Shown: positions 41,181 to 49,364 of the stretch, piece after piece | How positions within the stretch are numbered: position 1 is the stretch's first letter | Layout: each line of letters starts with the position of its first letter | Source: an uncultured Steroidobacter sp. | Lineage (GTDB): Bacteria > Pseudomonadota > Gammaproteobacteria > Steroidobacterales > Steroidobacteraceae | Direction: 5' to 3' | NCBI GenBank assembly: GCA_946478975.1 | Contig: CAMLEO010000004.1 | Coordinates: 1 to 64,000 of the forward strand | Length of the DNA stretch: 64,000 nt | Notes under the pieces: generated by a model | What the model was told of the DNA's origin: nothing | What the model saw: only the letters and a program-made list of their open reading frames with translations | Database searches by the model: none | Position numbers and translations under genes: made by a program

Positions 41181-41513
41181 ATGAAAGAGCATCGGGCATT
41201 GACGCCACGCCAGGAGGCGCTGGCGGAACGGGCGCTGTTCAGCGCCATCCTGACGTTACGTAGCATCGACGAATGCCGCGCGTTCTTTCGTGACCTGTGT
41301 ACGCCGGCCGAGCTGCAGGCCCTGGCTGACCGCTGGGCGGTCGTCGCCCTGCTCCAGCAAGGGGTGCCGTACCGGGAAATTCACAAGCAGACTGGCGTCA
41401 GCGTCACGACCATCGGCCGCGTCGCCCGTTATCTGCTCAATGGCAACGGCGGCTATACGCTGGCTGCCGAACGCATGAAGGAATCCAATGACTCAGGGCG
41501 CGCGCGACCATGA
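41181..41513 (+). CDS. TrpR/YerC-family regulator heading the his operon
   Basis: Small all-helical DNA-binding protein of 110 residues. The region from CTPAELQALADRWAVVALLQ through GVPYREIHKQTGVS to TTIGRVARYLLNGNGGY aligns with the TrpR core and the YerC/YecD family, whose members often end in a GNGGY-like motif. It overlaps the hisG start (ATGA), so it is translationally coupled to the his operon. A histidine-responsive repressor is the attractive reading; the co-repressor is unknown. There is no clear Shine-Dalgarno before its ATG. Confidence 0.85.
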   Translation: MKEHRALTPRQEALAERALFSAILTLRSIDECRAFFRDLCTPAELQALADRWAVVALLQQGVPYREIHKQTGVSVTTIGRVARYLLNGNGGYTLAAERMKESNDSGRARP

Positions 41514-42412
41514 TCGATAAAGCCACCCGTTTGAAGGTCGCCCTGCAAAAGTCCGGGCGCCTGACCGAAAACTCGCTGGACCTGATGGTCCGCTGCGGCT
41601 TGAAGTACAGCCGCGGCAAGGACCAGCTGATGTGTTACGGCGAAAACATGCCGCTCGACCTGCTGTTCGTGCGCGATGACGACATTCCGGACCTGGTGCA
41701 GCAGGACGTCTGCGACCTCGGCATCGTCGGTCTGAACGTGATCGAAGAAAAACGCCTCGCTTTCCAGGCTCGCGGCGTGCAACCGTTGTTCGAACAGCTG
41801 ATGACGCTCGACTACGGCCGCTGTCGTTTATCGATCGCCGTGCCGGACGGCGTCGAGTACAAAGATGCGCGATCGCTGCACGGCAAGCGCATTGCCACCA
41901 CTTATCCAAACATCCTCGCCCGCTACCTGCGGCAACGCGACGTGCAGGCGGAGATTGTGACTTTGTCCGGTGCAGTTGAAATCGCTCCGCGCCTGGGCCG
42001 CGCCGATTTCATTTGCGACCTGGTCTCGACCGGCTCGACGCTGCTCGCAAATCACTTGTGGGAAGCGGAAACGATCCTGGAAAGCCAGGCGGCGATCATC
42101 GCCACACCGGTGCCGGTGTCGCCGGAGAAACAGGATTGGATCCATCGCCTGAGCATGCGCATCGACGGTGTGCAGCAGGTGAAGGAAAGCAAATACATCA
42201 TGCTGCACGCTCCGCGGTCCAAGCTCGCCGACATTCGCAAGCTGTTACCCGGCAGCGAGTCGCCGACCATCGTGCCGCTCGACGGCACCGGCGACAAAGT
42301 CGCCGTGCATGCGGTGTGCAGAGAGAACGTGTTCTGGGAGACCCTGGAAAGTCTCAAGGGCGCCGGCGCCAGCGCCATCCTGGTGCTGCCGGTGGAGAAG
42401 ATGCTGGCGTGA
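41510..42412 (+). CDS. hisG: ATP phosphoribosyltransferase (long form)
   Basis: First enzyme of histidine synthesis, 300 residues, the long form with a C-terminal ACT-like regulatory domain (E. coli 299), hence probably histidine-feedback-inhibited and independent of HisZ. Motifs: LKVALQKSGRLTENSLDL at the start, VRDDDIPDLVQQDVCDLGIVG, and the PRPP loop region FICDLVSTGSTLLANHL. Overlaps the regulator by four bases. Confidence 0.98.
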   Translation: MIDKATRLKVALQKSGRLTENSLDLMVRCGLKYSRGKDQLMCYGENMPLDLLFVRDDDIPDLVQQDVCDLGIVGLNVIEEKRLAFQARGVQPLFEQLMTLDYGRCRLSIAVPDGVEYKDARSLHGKRIATTYPNILARYLRQRDVQAEIVTLSGAVEIAPRLGRADFICDLVSTGSTLLANHLWEAETILESQAAIIATPVPVSPEKQDWIHRLSMRIDGVQQVKESKYIMLHAPRSKLADIRKLLPGSESPTIVPLDGTGDKVAVHAVCRENVFWETLESLKGAGASAILVLPVEKMLA

Positions 42413-43734
42413 GTAAAGCGATGCAGCTGGCGATATTGGATTGGGCAACGTTGTCGCAGACCGAGCGGCGGAGCGCCTTGCGGCGTCCGGCGCAAACGGG
42501 TGCAGACACTTTGCATCAACGCGTCAGCGAAATCATCAAAGCCGTCCGCGAGCAAGGAGACGAAGCGCTGCTCGACTTCACGCGTCGCTTCGATGGCGTG
42601 TCATTGACGTCGCTCGAAGTGAGTGCCGCTGAGTTCGCCGCCGCCGAGCACGCGTTGACGATGGAGCAACGTGCAGCTCTCGAACGTGCGATCGGCAACG
42701 TGCGTCGTTTCCACCAAGCCCAGTTGAGCGACCCGCTGCGCGTCGAGACCTCGCCCGGCGTGATCTGCGAACGTCACTTCCGCCCCGTCGATGCCGTGGG
42801 TTTGTATGCTCCCGCGGGCGTCGCTCCCCTGCCCTCGACAATTGTGATGCTTGGAGTACCCGCCAGCATCGCAGGCTGCCCGACGCGCATCGTTTGCACG
42901 CCGCCGCGAAAGGATGGCACTGCAGATCCTGCAGTGTTGGTCGCCGCAAAGCTGTGCGGCGTACATCGCGTGTTCAAGGTCGGCGGAGCGCAAGCGATTG
43001 CGGCGATGGCCTATGGCACAGCGAGCATTCCCAAAGTCGACAAGGTGTTTGGCCCTGGCAATTCCTGGGTCACAGCCGCGAAAATCCTGGTGGCCAACGA
43101 TCCGGATGGCGCCGCATTGGATTTGCCTGCCGGCCCGTCGGAAGTGCTGGTCATTGCCGATGACACCGCGAACGCGGAGTTCGTGGCGGCGGACCTGCTC
43201 GCGCAAGCCGAACACAGCGCCGACGCACAAGCCATACTAGTCACCACATCGCGTGCGCTCGCCGAAGCAACGCTCGATCAGCTCGAATCCCAGATGCAAC
43301 ACCTCGGCCGTGAGAGCACGCTGCGAGAGTCGATCAATCACGCTCGTTTGTTTGTTGTCGATTCGTTGCAAGCGGCGTTCGAACTGAGCAACGCGTATGC
43401 GCCTGAGCACCTGATCGTGCAAGTTTCCAAAGCGCGCGACTGGCTGCCGCACATTCGCAACGCCGGCTCGGTGTTTCTCGGCGCGTGGACTCCCGAAACG
43501 ATGGGCGACTACTGCAGCGGCACGAACCACGTTCTGCCAACGTATGGCTTCGCCCGCGCGTACAGCGGTCTGTCGCTGGTCGATTTTCAGAAACGTATGA
43601 CGGTGCAAGAGCTGAGCGCCGACGGTCTGCGCGACCTCGGCCCGACAGCGATCACTATTGCAGGCCTGGAAGGCCTGGATGCGCACGCGAACGCAGTTCA
43701 AGTTCGTTTGCGCCAACTCGCGACTTCATCATGA
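42409..43734 (+). CDS. hisD: Histidinol dehydrogenase
   Basis: Zn/NAD enzyme for the last two steps of histidine synthesis; 441 residues from the GTG at 42409, which overlaps the hisG stop (GTGA) and has GGAG upstream. ATG 42421 is an alternative (437 residues). Motifs: GLYAPAGVAPLPSTIVML, KVGGAQAIAAMAYGT, KVFGPGNSWVTAAK, LPAGPSEVLVIAD and GDYCSGTNHVLPTYGFAR (catalytic His). Confidence 0.97.
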   Translation: MSKAMQLAILDWATLSQTERRSALRRPAQTGADTLHQRVSEIIKAVREQGDEALLDFTRRFDGVSLTSLEVSAAEFAAAEHALTMEQRAALERAIGNVRRFHQAQLSDPLRVETSPGVICERHFRPVDAVGLYAPAGVAPLPSTIVMLGVPASIAGCPTRIVCTPPRKDGTADPAVLVAAKLCGVHRVFKVGGAQAIAAMAYGTASIPKVDKVFGPGNSWVTAAKILVANDPDGAALDLPAGPSEVLVIADDTANAEFVAADLLAQAEHSADAQAILVTTSRALAEATLDQLESQMQHLGRESTLRESINHARLFVVDSLQAAFELSNAYAPEHLIVQVSKARDWLPHIRNAGSVFLGAWTPETMGDYCSGTNHVLPTYGFARAYSGLSLVDFQKRMTVQELSADGLRDLGPTAITIAGLEGLDAHANAVQVRLRQLATSS

Positions 43735-44807
43735 CTCCTATTTTGCAGCTGGCCCGGCCGGAGATCCTTTCCCTGCAGCCGTATCAACACGCGGCGTGGG
43801 AGCCGACGCTCGAACGCATGCACGCCAACGAGATGCCGTGGCGCGCGGACGGCGATGCCACGCACGCCGGTTTGAATCGTTATCCGGAGCCTCAGCCCGA
43901 AGAACTGATTCAGCACCTCGCGCAGCTTTACGGCGTGGCGCCGAAGAATGTGCTCGCCGGACGCGGCAGCGATGAGGGCATCGATCTGCTCGTGCGTGCG
44001 TTTTGTCGCGCGGGTGTGGACAGCGTGCTCATCTGCCCGCCCACGTTCGGCATGTATAAAGTGTCGGCGAAGATTCAGGGCGCCGGCGTGATCGAAGTGC
44101 CGCTGATCAAAGAGCGCGGCTTCGAGCTGGATGTGCAGCGAGTGCTGGCCGCCTGGAACGAGAACGTCAAACTCGTCTTCATCTGCACGCCCAACAATCC
44201 CACCGGCAATCTCCTGGAGCGTGCCGCGATCGAAGTGTTGTGCGGACAGCTCAGCGACAAGTCTTTGATCGTCGTCGACGAGGCTTATATCGAATTCGCC
44301 GGCGTGCCCAGCCTCGCGAGCGAATTGGAACGCTTCCCGAACCTCGTCATCCTGCGCACGCTGTCCAAGGCATATGCACTGGCTGGTGCGCGTTGTGGTG
44401 CGCTGCTCGCGCACGAAGACATTGTGAGTTTGCTCGCGCGCGTCATTACTCCTTATTCGCTGCCGACCCAGACGATCGAAGCGGTCCTGAAGTTCACCGA
44501 CGATCAACACGTCGCGGAGTCCAAGGAGCGCATCGCGTCGATCCTGAGCGAACGCACGCGACTGATCGAGCAGCTCGGCTCGCTGCCGCTGATCCGGCAC
44601 GTGTGGAGCAGCGACTCCAATTTCATTCTGGTCGATTGCTTCGATGCCGATGCGGTGCTGCGTGCGGCGATGACAGCAGGTCTGATCATCCGCGACCCAC
44701 GCTCGCAGCTGGGCTTGAGCACCTGCCTGCGAATCTCGGTCGGCACGCCAGAGCAAAACAATCGCCTGCTCGAAGGCATCGAGGCAGCATCGGGAGCAGC
44801 GGCATGA
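43731..44807 (+). CDS. hisC: Histidinol-phosphate aminotransferase
   Basis: Class-II PLP aminotransferase of 358 residues. Signatures: ANEMPWRADGD, VLAGRGSDEGIDLL, FICTPNNPTGNLL, VVDEAYIEFAG, and the PLP lysine in LRTLSKAYALAGARCG. ATG overlaps hisD and its stop overlaps hisB, both by four bases. Confidence 0.97.
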   Translation: MTPILQLARPEILSLQPYQHAAWEPTLERMHANEMPWRADGDATHAGLNRYPEPQPEELIQHLAQLYGVAPKNVLAGRGSDEGIDLLVRAFCRAGVDSVLICPPTFGMYKVSAKIQGAGVIEVPLIKERGFELDVQRVLAAWNENVKLVFICTPNNPTGNLLERAAIEVLCGQLSDKSLIVVDEAYIEFAGVPSLASELERFPNLVILRTLSKAYALAGARCGALLAHEDIVSLLARVITPYSLPTQTIEAVLKFTDDQHVAESKERIASILSERTRLIEQLGSLPLIRHVWSSDSNFILVDCFDADAVLRAAMTAGLIIRDPRSQLGLSTCLRISVGTPEQNNRLLEGIEAASGAAA

Positions 44808-45880
44808 GCGGCCAGCGCGTTCTATTCATCGATCGCGACGGCACGATCATCGTCGAGCCGGCGGACAAGCAGATCGACAGCCTGCAAAAGTTTCGGCTGG
44901 TGCCGGATGTGATCGCCGGTTTACAGCGACTGCGCGACGCCGGTTACACACTGATCATGGTGAGCAACCAGGACGGCCTGGGCACCGCCAGCTTCCCCGA
45001 ACCGACGTTCCGTGAACCGCACGACTTCCTGCGCGACCTGCTGGCTTCGCAAGGCATCACGTTCGCCGCCGAGTTCATTTGTCCGCATACGCCCGCCGAC
45101 GGCTGCAATTGCCGCAAGCCGAAGACCGGTTTGTTAGATGACTACCTGCGTGCCAATCCCATCGACAAGCAACGCAGCTTTGTGATCGGCGACCGCGAGA
45201 CCGATCTCGAACTCGCCCGGAATCTCGGCATTCAAGGCATTCGCGTGCGCACCGAGGAAACACCGGGAGACACGTGGCCGGAGATCGTGGCTCGGCTGGC
45301 GAGCTCTGCTCGCGTGGCCTCCGTGGTTCGCAAGACCAAGGAAACGGACATCAAAGTCGACGTCAACCTGGATCGCGAGTTGCCGATCCACATCGAGACC
45401 GGGTTGGGCTTTTTCGATCACATGCTGGAGCAGATCGCCAAACACGGCGGCTTCTCTCTGCAACTCACCTGCAAGGGCGATTTGCACATCGACGAGCATC
45501 ACACCGTCGAAGACTGCGCGCTCGCTTTGGGACAAGCGCTCAAACAAGCGCTCGGCGACAAGCGCGGCATTCATCGCTACGGTTTTCTGTTGCCGATGGA
45601 CGAGGCGCTCGCGCAAGTCGCTATCGATCTGTCGGGCCGGCCGTATTTCGTGTTCGAAGGCCAGTTCGGCCGCGACAGCGTCGGCCAGCTGCCCACCGAA
45701 CTGGTGCCTCACTTTTTCCGCTCGCTCGCCGAGACGCTGGGCGCGGCCATCAACATCAAGGTCAACGGCGAGAATACGCATCACATGATCGAAGCCTGTT
45801 TCAAAGGCGTCGGCCGCACATTGCGCCAGGCATTCCGCATCACCGACACCGAGCTTCCCAGCACCAAGGGTGCGCTCTAA
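44804..45880 (+). CDS. hisB: Bifunctional histidinol-phosphatase / imidazoleglycerol-phosphate dehydratase
   Basis: Fused enzyme of 358 residues as in enterics. N-terminal HAD phosphatase (residues about 1-165) with FIDRDGTIIVEP, MVSNQDGLG, a zinc-site HTPADGCNCRKPK and GDRETDLELARN. C-terminal IGPD domain with ETGLGFFDHMLEQIAKHGG, IDEHHTVEDCALALGQAL and GENTHHMIEACFKGVGR, whose His/Glu residues bind two Mn ions. Confidence 0.98.
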   Translation: MSGQRVLFIDRDGTIIVEPADKQIDSLQKFRLVPDVIAGLQRLRDAGYTLIMVSNQDGLGTASFPEPTFREPHDFLRDLLASQGITFAAEFICPHTPADGCNCRKPKTGLLDDYLRANPIDKQRSFVIGDRETDLELARNLGIQGIRVRTEETPGDTWPEIVARLASSARVASVVRKTKETDIKVDVNLDRELPIHIETGLGFFDHMLEQIAKHGGFSLQLTCKGDLHIDEHHTVEDCALALGQALKQALGDKRGIHRYGFLLPMDEALAQVAIDLSGRPYFVFEGQFGRDSVGQLPTELVPHFFRSLAETLGAAINIKVNGENTHHMIEACFKGVGRTLRQAFRITDTELPSTKGAL

Positions 45881-46479
45881 TGCGACTCGTCATCATCGAC
45901 AGCGGCGGCGCCAACATCGCTTCCTTGCGATACGCGATCGACCGTCTCGGCGCAGCCTCGGAGCTCACCACCGATCCGGACAAAGTTCGCGCAGCGACCC
46001 ATGTGATTCTGCCCGGCGTCGGCGCCGCGGCCGATTGCATGACCCGCCTGCAACGCACGCCGGGCCTGGTGGATACGATTCGTAATCTGCGTCAGCCCAT
46101 GCTCGGCATTTGCGTGGGCATGCAGCTGCTGTTCGAATCTTCCGAAGAAGGCGAAGTGCCTTGCCTCGGTTTGCTGCCGGGACGCGTGCGTCGTTTTGCC
46201 GATCGCGACGATCTGCCGGTGCCGCACATGGGCTGGAATCAACTGGAGTTCGATCCTGGCGCCTCGGCGTTGTTGAAAGACATTGCACCGGGCGATCATG
46301 TTTATTTCGTGCACAGCTATTCCGCGCCCGTCAGCCCGCTGACCCTGGCGACCAGCACGTATGGCGAGCCGTTCTCCGCGCTCGTTCAGAGCGGCAACGT
46401 GTTCGGCGCGCAGTTTCATCCCGAACGTTCGGCACGCATCGGCTCGTTGCTGCTGCGTAACTTCATTCAGTTGCAATAG
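45880..46479 (+). CDS. hisH: Imidazole glycerol phosphate synthase, glutaminase subunit
   Basis: Class-I amidotransferase of 199 residues with the nucleophile Cys in LGICVGMQLLFESSEEG and the His-Glu pair in AQFHPERSARIG. Works with HisF. The start overlaps the hisB stop by one base (TAATG). Confidence 0.97.
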   Translation: MRLVIIDSGGANIASLRYAIDRLGAASELTTDPDKVRAATHVILPGVGAAADCMTRLQRTPGLVDTIRNLRQPMLGICVGMQLLFESSEEGEVPCLGLLPGRVRRFADRDDLPVPHMGWNQLEFDPGASALLKDIAPGDHVYFVHSYSAPVSPLTLATSTYGEPFSALVQSGNVFGAQFHPERSARIGSLLLRNFIQLQ

Positions 46480-46485
46480 ACGACC

Positions 46486-47244
46486 ATGGAGCTGATCCCA
46501 GCCATCGATCTCAAGGACGGCCGCTGCGTGCGCCTGTTCAAAGGCGACTTCGCAGCCGAGACCGTTTATTCCAACGATCCTGCGGAAATTCTGCAGCGTT
46601 ATCGCGACCTCGGCGCGCGCCGCATTCACGTCGTCGACCTCGACGGCGCCAAGGACGGCACGCAGGCCAACCGCGATGCCATTTTGAAACTCGCGTCCGA
46701 CCGCTCGGTGAAGCTGCAAGTCGGCGGCGGTTTGCGTTCGCTCTCGCGCGTGCAATCGTTGTTAGAAAGCGGTGTCGAACGCGCGGTGATCGGCAGTGTT
46801 GCGATCAACTCGCCCGATGAAGTCATTCCCTGGTTCCAGCAGGTCGATCCGGCTCGGATCGTGCTGGCGCTGGATGTGAGACTCGATGCAGCGGGTGTGC
46901 CCATGCTCACGACGCATGGCTGGCAGCAGACGAGCGGCGTCGTGTTGTGGAGCGCAGTTGAACGTTTCCTGCGATCCGGTTTGACTCACGTTCTGTGCAC
47001 CGATGTCGCGCGCGACGGCGCACTCACCGGTCCGAACTGCGAGCTTTATGCAGAAGCCGTGCGCCGTTTTCCGGAGCTGCAATGGCAGGCCTCCGGCGGT
47101 GTCGCGACGGCTCGTGATCTGACGGCGCTGCGCGATTGCGGTGTCGCTGCCGTGATCAGCGGCAAAGCGCTGTTGGAAAACAAAATCTCATCTCAGGAGT
47201 TGCGGCCATTCTTGCCAAACGCATCATCCCTTGCCTCGATGTAA
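46486..47244 (+). CDS. hisA: ProFAR isomerase
   Basis: TIM-barrel enzyme of 252 residues: [59 protein letters not shown] and [11 protein letters not shown] are the barrel and phosphate-binding motifs. The C-terminal [13 protein letters not shown] is encoded by bases that also encode the start of hisF (37-bp overlap). Confidence 0.97.
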   Translation: MELIPAIDLKDGRCVRLFKGDFAAETVYSNDPAEILQRYRDLGARRIHVVDLDGAKDGTQANRDAILKLASDRSVKLQVGGGLRSLSRVQSLLESGVERAVIGSVAINSPDEVIPWFQQVDPARIVLALDVRLDAAGVPMLTTHGWQQTSGVVLWSAVERFLRSGLTHVLCTDVARDGALTGPNCELYAEAVRRFPELQWQASGGVATARDLTALRDCGVAAVISGKALLENKISSQELRPFLPNASSLASM

Positions 47245-47975
47245 GAGACGGGCAGGTCGTCAAGGGCGTGCGCTTCCGCGATCACGTGGTCGTGGGCGAC
47301 ATTCTCGAACTGGCGACGCGCTACCGTGACGAAGGGGCCGACGAGCTGGTGTTCTACGACATCACCGCGAGCCCGCATGGCCGCTCGGTCGATCGCACCT
47401 GGATTCGCCGTATCGCGCGCATCCTGGATATTCCTTTCTGCGTGGCCGGCGGCATTCGCAGCGTCGCCGACGCCGAAGAAGTCCTGGGCGAAGGCGCGGA
47501 GAAAGTTTCCATCAACTCCCCTGCCCTGGCCGATCCCGAGTTGATCGGCCGGCTCAACGCACGCTTCGGCGCTCAGTGCGTGGTCGTCGGCATCGACAGC
47601 CAGACGGTCGATGGCAACTACTATGTTTATCAGTTCACGGGCGATCCGGAGCGGACTCGCAACACGGCGCGCAAGACCTTGGACTGGGTTCGTGAGGTGC
47701 AAGAGCGCGGCGCCGGCGAGATTGTTTTGAATTGCATGGCGAGCGACGGCGTGCGTCAGGGCTATGACATCGCCCAGCTGTCCGCGGTCCGTGCGCAGTG
47801 TCGTGTGCCGTTGATCGCATCGGGCGGCGCCGGCAACAGCGATCATTTCGCGACCGTGTTCAACGAAGCCAAAGTCGACGGCGCACTCGCTGCCAGTGTG
47901 TTTCACACCGGCGCACTGCTGATTCCCGATCTGAAGAGCTACCTGCGCGGCCGCGGGGTCGAGGTCCGGCCATGA
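47208..47975 (+). CDS. hisF: Imidazole glycerol phosphate synthase, cyclase subunit (AUU start)
   Basis: TIM-barrel cyclase of 255 residues. The conserved N-terminus [19 protein letters not shown] is preceded exactly where Met should be by ATT (47208), with a CAGGAG Shine-Dalgarno ending eight bases upstream. No ATG, GTG or TTG lies in frame nearby; the next is TTG 47136, which would add 24 atypical residues and lacks this spacing. Other motifs: [48 protein letters not shown] and [12 protein letters not shown]. Translation from AUU, or a base error, are the two explanations. Confidence 0.93.
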   Translation: MLAKRIIPCLDVRDGQVVKGVRFRDHVVVGDILELATRYRDEGADELVFYDITASPHGRSVDRTWIRRIARILDIPFCVAGGIRSVADAEEVLGEGAEKVSINSPALADPELIGRLNARFGAQCVVVGIDSQTVDGNYYVYQFTGDPERTRNTARKTLDWVREVQERGAGEIVLNCMASDGVRQGYDIAQLSAVRAQCRVPLIASGGAGNSDHFATVFNEAKVDGALAASVFHTGALLIPDLKSYLRGRGVEVRP

Positions 47976-48601
47976 AATTGGAACGAGTCGAATCGCTCGA
48001 CTGGAGCAAAGGCGATGGTCTGCTGCCCGCCGTCGTCCAGGATGCGCGCACTGGCAAAGTGCTGATGCTCGGCTATATGAACCGCGAAGCGTTGCGCTCG
48101 ACGTTGGGCGAGAAGCGCGTGACGTTCTACAGCCGTAGCAAACAACGCCTGTGGACCAAGGGCGAAACCTCCGGCAACTTCTTGCATTTGGTCGACGCCG
48201 TTGCCGATTGTGACAACGACACGATCCTGGTCACTGCCACTCCGGACGGCCCCACTTGTCACGACGGCACCGACAGCTGCTTCGGCGACGAGGTCGGCAC
48301 CACGGCCTCGAAGCTCTCATTTCTCTCGCAGCTCGAATCCGTGATCGAGCAGCGCGTCAGCGCCCGCCCCGAAGGCAGCTACACCGCTCGCTTGTGGGCC
48401 GAGGGCCCGACGCGAATGGCGCAGAAAGTCGGCGAAGAAGGCGTCGAAGTCGCCCTGGCCGCCGTCACCCAGACGCCCGACAAGTTGATCGGCGAAGCTG
48501 CCGACCTGCTGTTCCATCTCACATTGCTGCTCAAGAGCCGCCAGCTCTCTCTATCTGATGTCGTCGCTGAGTTGGAGCGTCGCCACGCCGCCAAGCGGTA
48601 A
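47972..48601 (+). CDS. hisI: Phosphoribosyl-AMP cyclohydrolase / phosphoribosyl-ATP pyrophosphatase
   Basis: HisIE fusion of 209 residues. N-terminal cyclohydrolase: [34 protein letters not shown] and the zinc/Mg DCDNDTILV and [10 protein letters not shown] motifs. C-terminal pyrophosphatase: [22 protein letters not shown] and [14 protein letters not shown]. Overlaps hisF by four bases and closes the operon. No terminator was recognised in 48602-48723. Confidence 0.97.
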   Translation: MKLERVESLDWSKGDGLLPAVVQDARTGKVLMLGYMNREALRSTLGEKRVTFYSRSKQRLWTKGETSGNFLHLVDAVADCDNDTILVTATPDGPTCHDGTDSCFGDEVGTTASKLSFLSQLESVIEQRVSARPEGSYTARLWAEGPTRMAQKVGEEGVEVALAAVTQTPDKLIGEAADLLFHLTLLLKSRQLSLSDVVAELERRHAAKR

Positions 48602-48723
48602 CGCGCGATTGCGCTGACAGCGTGTCGGACGAGCCTTAGCCCGAGACCGCGGTAGTCCTTCCGCAGGAACCCCGCCTCCGCAATTTCGTTACGTGGGAAC
48701 TCACTTCATTGCGAGGGCTTCCC

Positions 48724-49263
48724 ATGGACTCGTTTGCTTCGAAGATCATCCCGGTGGGCGTGGCCTGCATTCTGTGCGGGATCGCGCTGGCCGGCGGCAG
48801 CAAAGACGATCACATGAAAATGATGGACACCAACGGCGACGGCAAAGTCACCGAGGCCGAGCATGCCGCGGCCTGCAAACAGATGTTCACCAAGATGGAC
48901 GCGAACGGCGATGGACGCGTGACGGCCGCGGAAATGGATGCGGCGAATCCGATGATGAAACATCACATGGATCACAAGGACGCAACCACCGCACGTAACG
49001 AAGACGGCCACGACAAGGAGAACGCCGCGGACAAGTCGTATGGTCAAAGCGGCCAGGCCGACAGCAAGATGCACGGCAGGATGATGTCCTCCAGCGAGAA
49101 GATCGCGATGATGGACACCAATGGCGATGGCCAGCTCACCGCCGCGGAATACGAGGCTGGTGCGAAGAAGATGTTCAGCAAGATGGACAAGGACGGCGAT
49201 GGGACGCTGACCGCACAGGAATTGCGGGAAGGCCATCGCATGATGATGGCGAACGAAGAGTGA
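48724..49263 (+). CDS. Exported EF-hand calcium-binding protein
   Basis: Protein of 179 residues with a signal peptide (VGVACILCGIALAGG) and four canonical EF-hand loops: DTNGDGKVTEAE (35-46), DANGDGRVTAAE (59-70), DTNGDGQLTAAE (131-142) and DKDGDGTLTAQE (155-166), arranged as two pairs around a His/Met/Lys-rich linker. Likely binds calcium in the periplasm; role unknown. GAGGG precedes the ATG at 48724. Followed by its own terminator. Confidence 0.88.
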   Translation: MDSFASKIIPVGVACILCGIALAGGSKDDHMKMMDTNGDGKVTEAEHAAACKQMFTKMDANGDGRVTAAEMDAANPMMKHHMDHKDATTARNEDGHDKENAADKSYGQSGQADSKMHGRMMSSSEKIAMMDTNGDGQLTAAEYEAGAKKMFSKMDKDGDGTLTAQELREGHRMMMANEE

Positions 49264-49294
49264 CCGCGCCAGGCGGCGGTTGACGAGCAAACCT

Positions 49295-49321
49295 GCGGGC
49301 CCCACGGGCCCGCTTTCGTTT
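49295..49321 (+). terminator. Intrinsic terminator after EF-hand gene
   Basis: Perfect 8-bp stem GCGGGCCC (49295-49302) / GGGCCCGC (49306-49313) with a CAC loop, followed by TTTCGTTT. Confidence 0.8.
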
Positions 49322-49364
49322 GACGAGTCCACGGTCGCGCGAGCTGCTAGAATTCTCACCAGCG

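Noticed and set aside
47136..47207. TTG 47136 as hisF start
   Set aside because: Adds 24 residues not found in HisF proteins; the Shine-Dalgarno is placed for 47208 instead.
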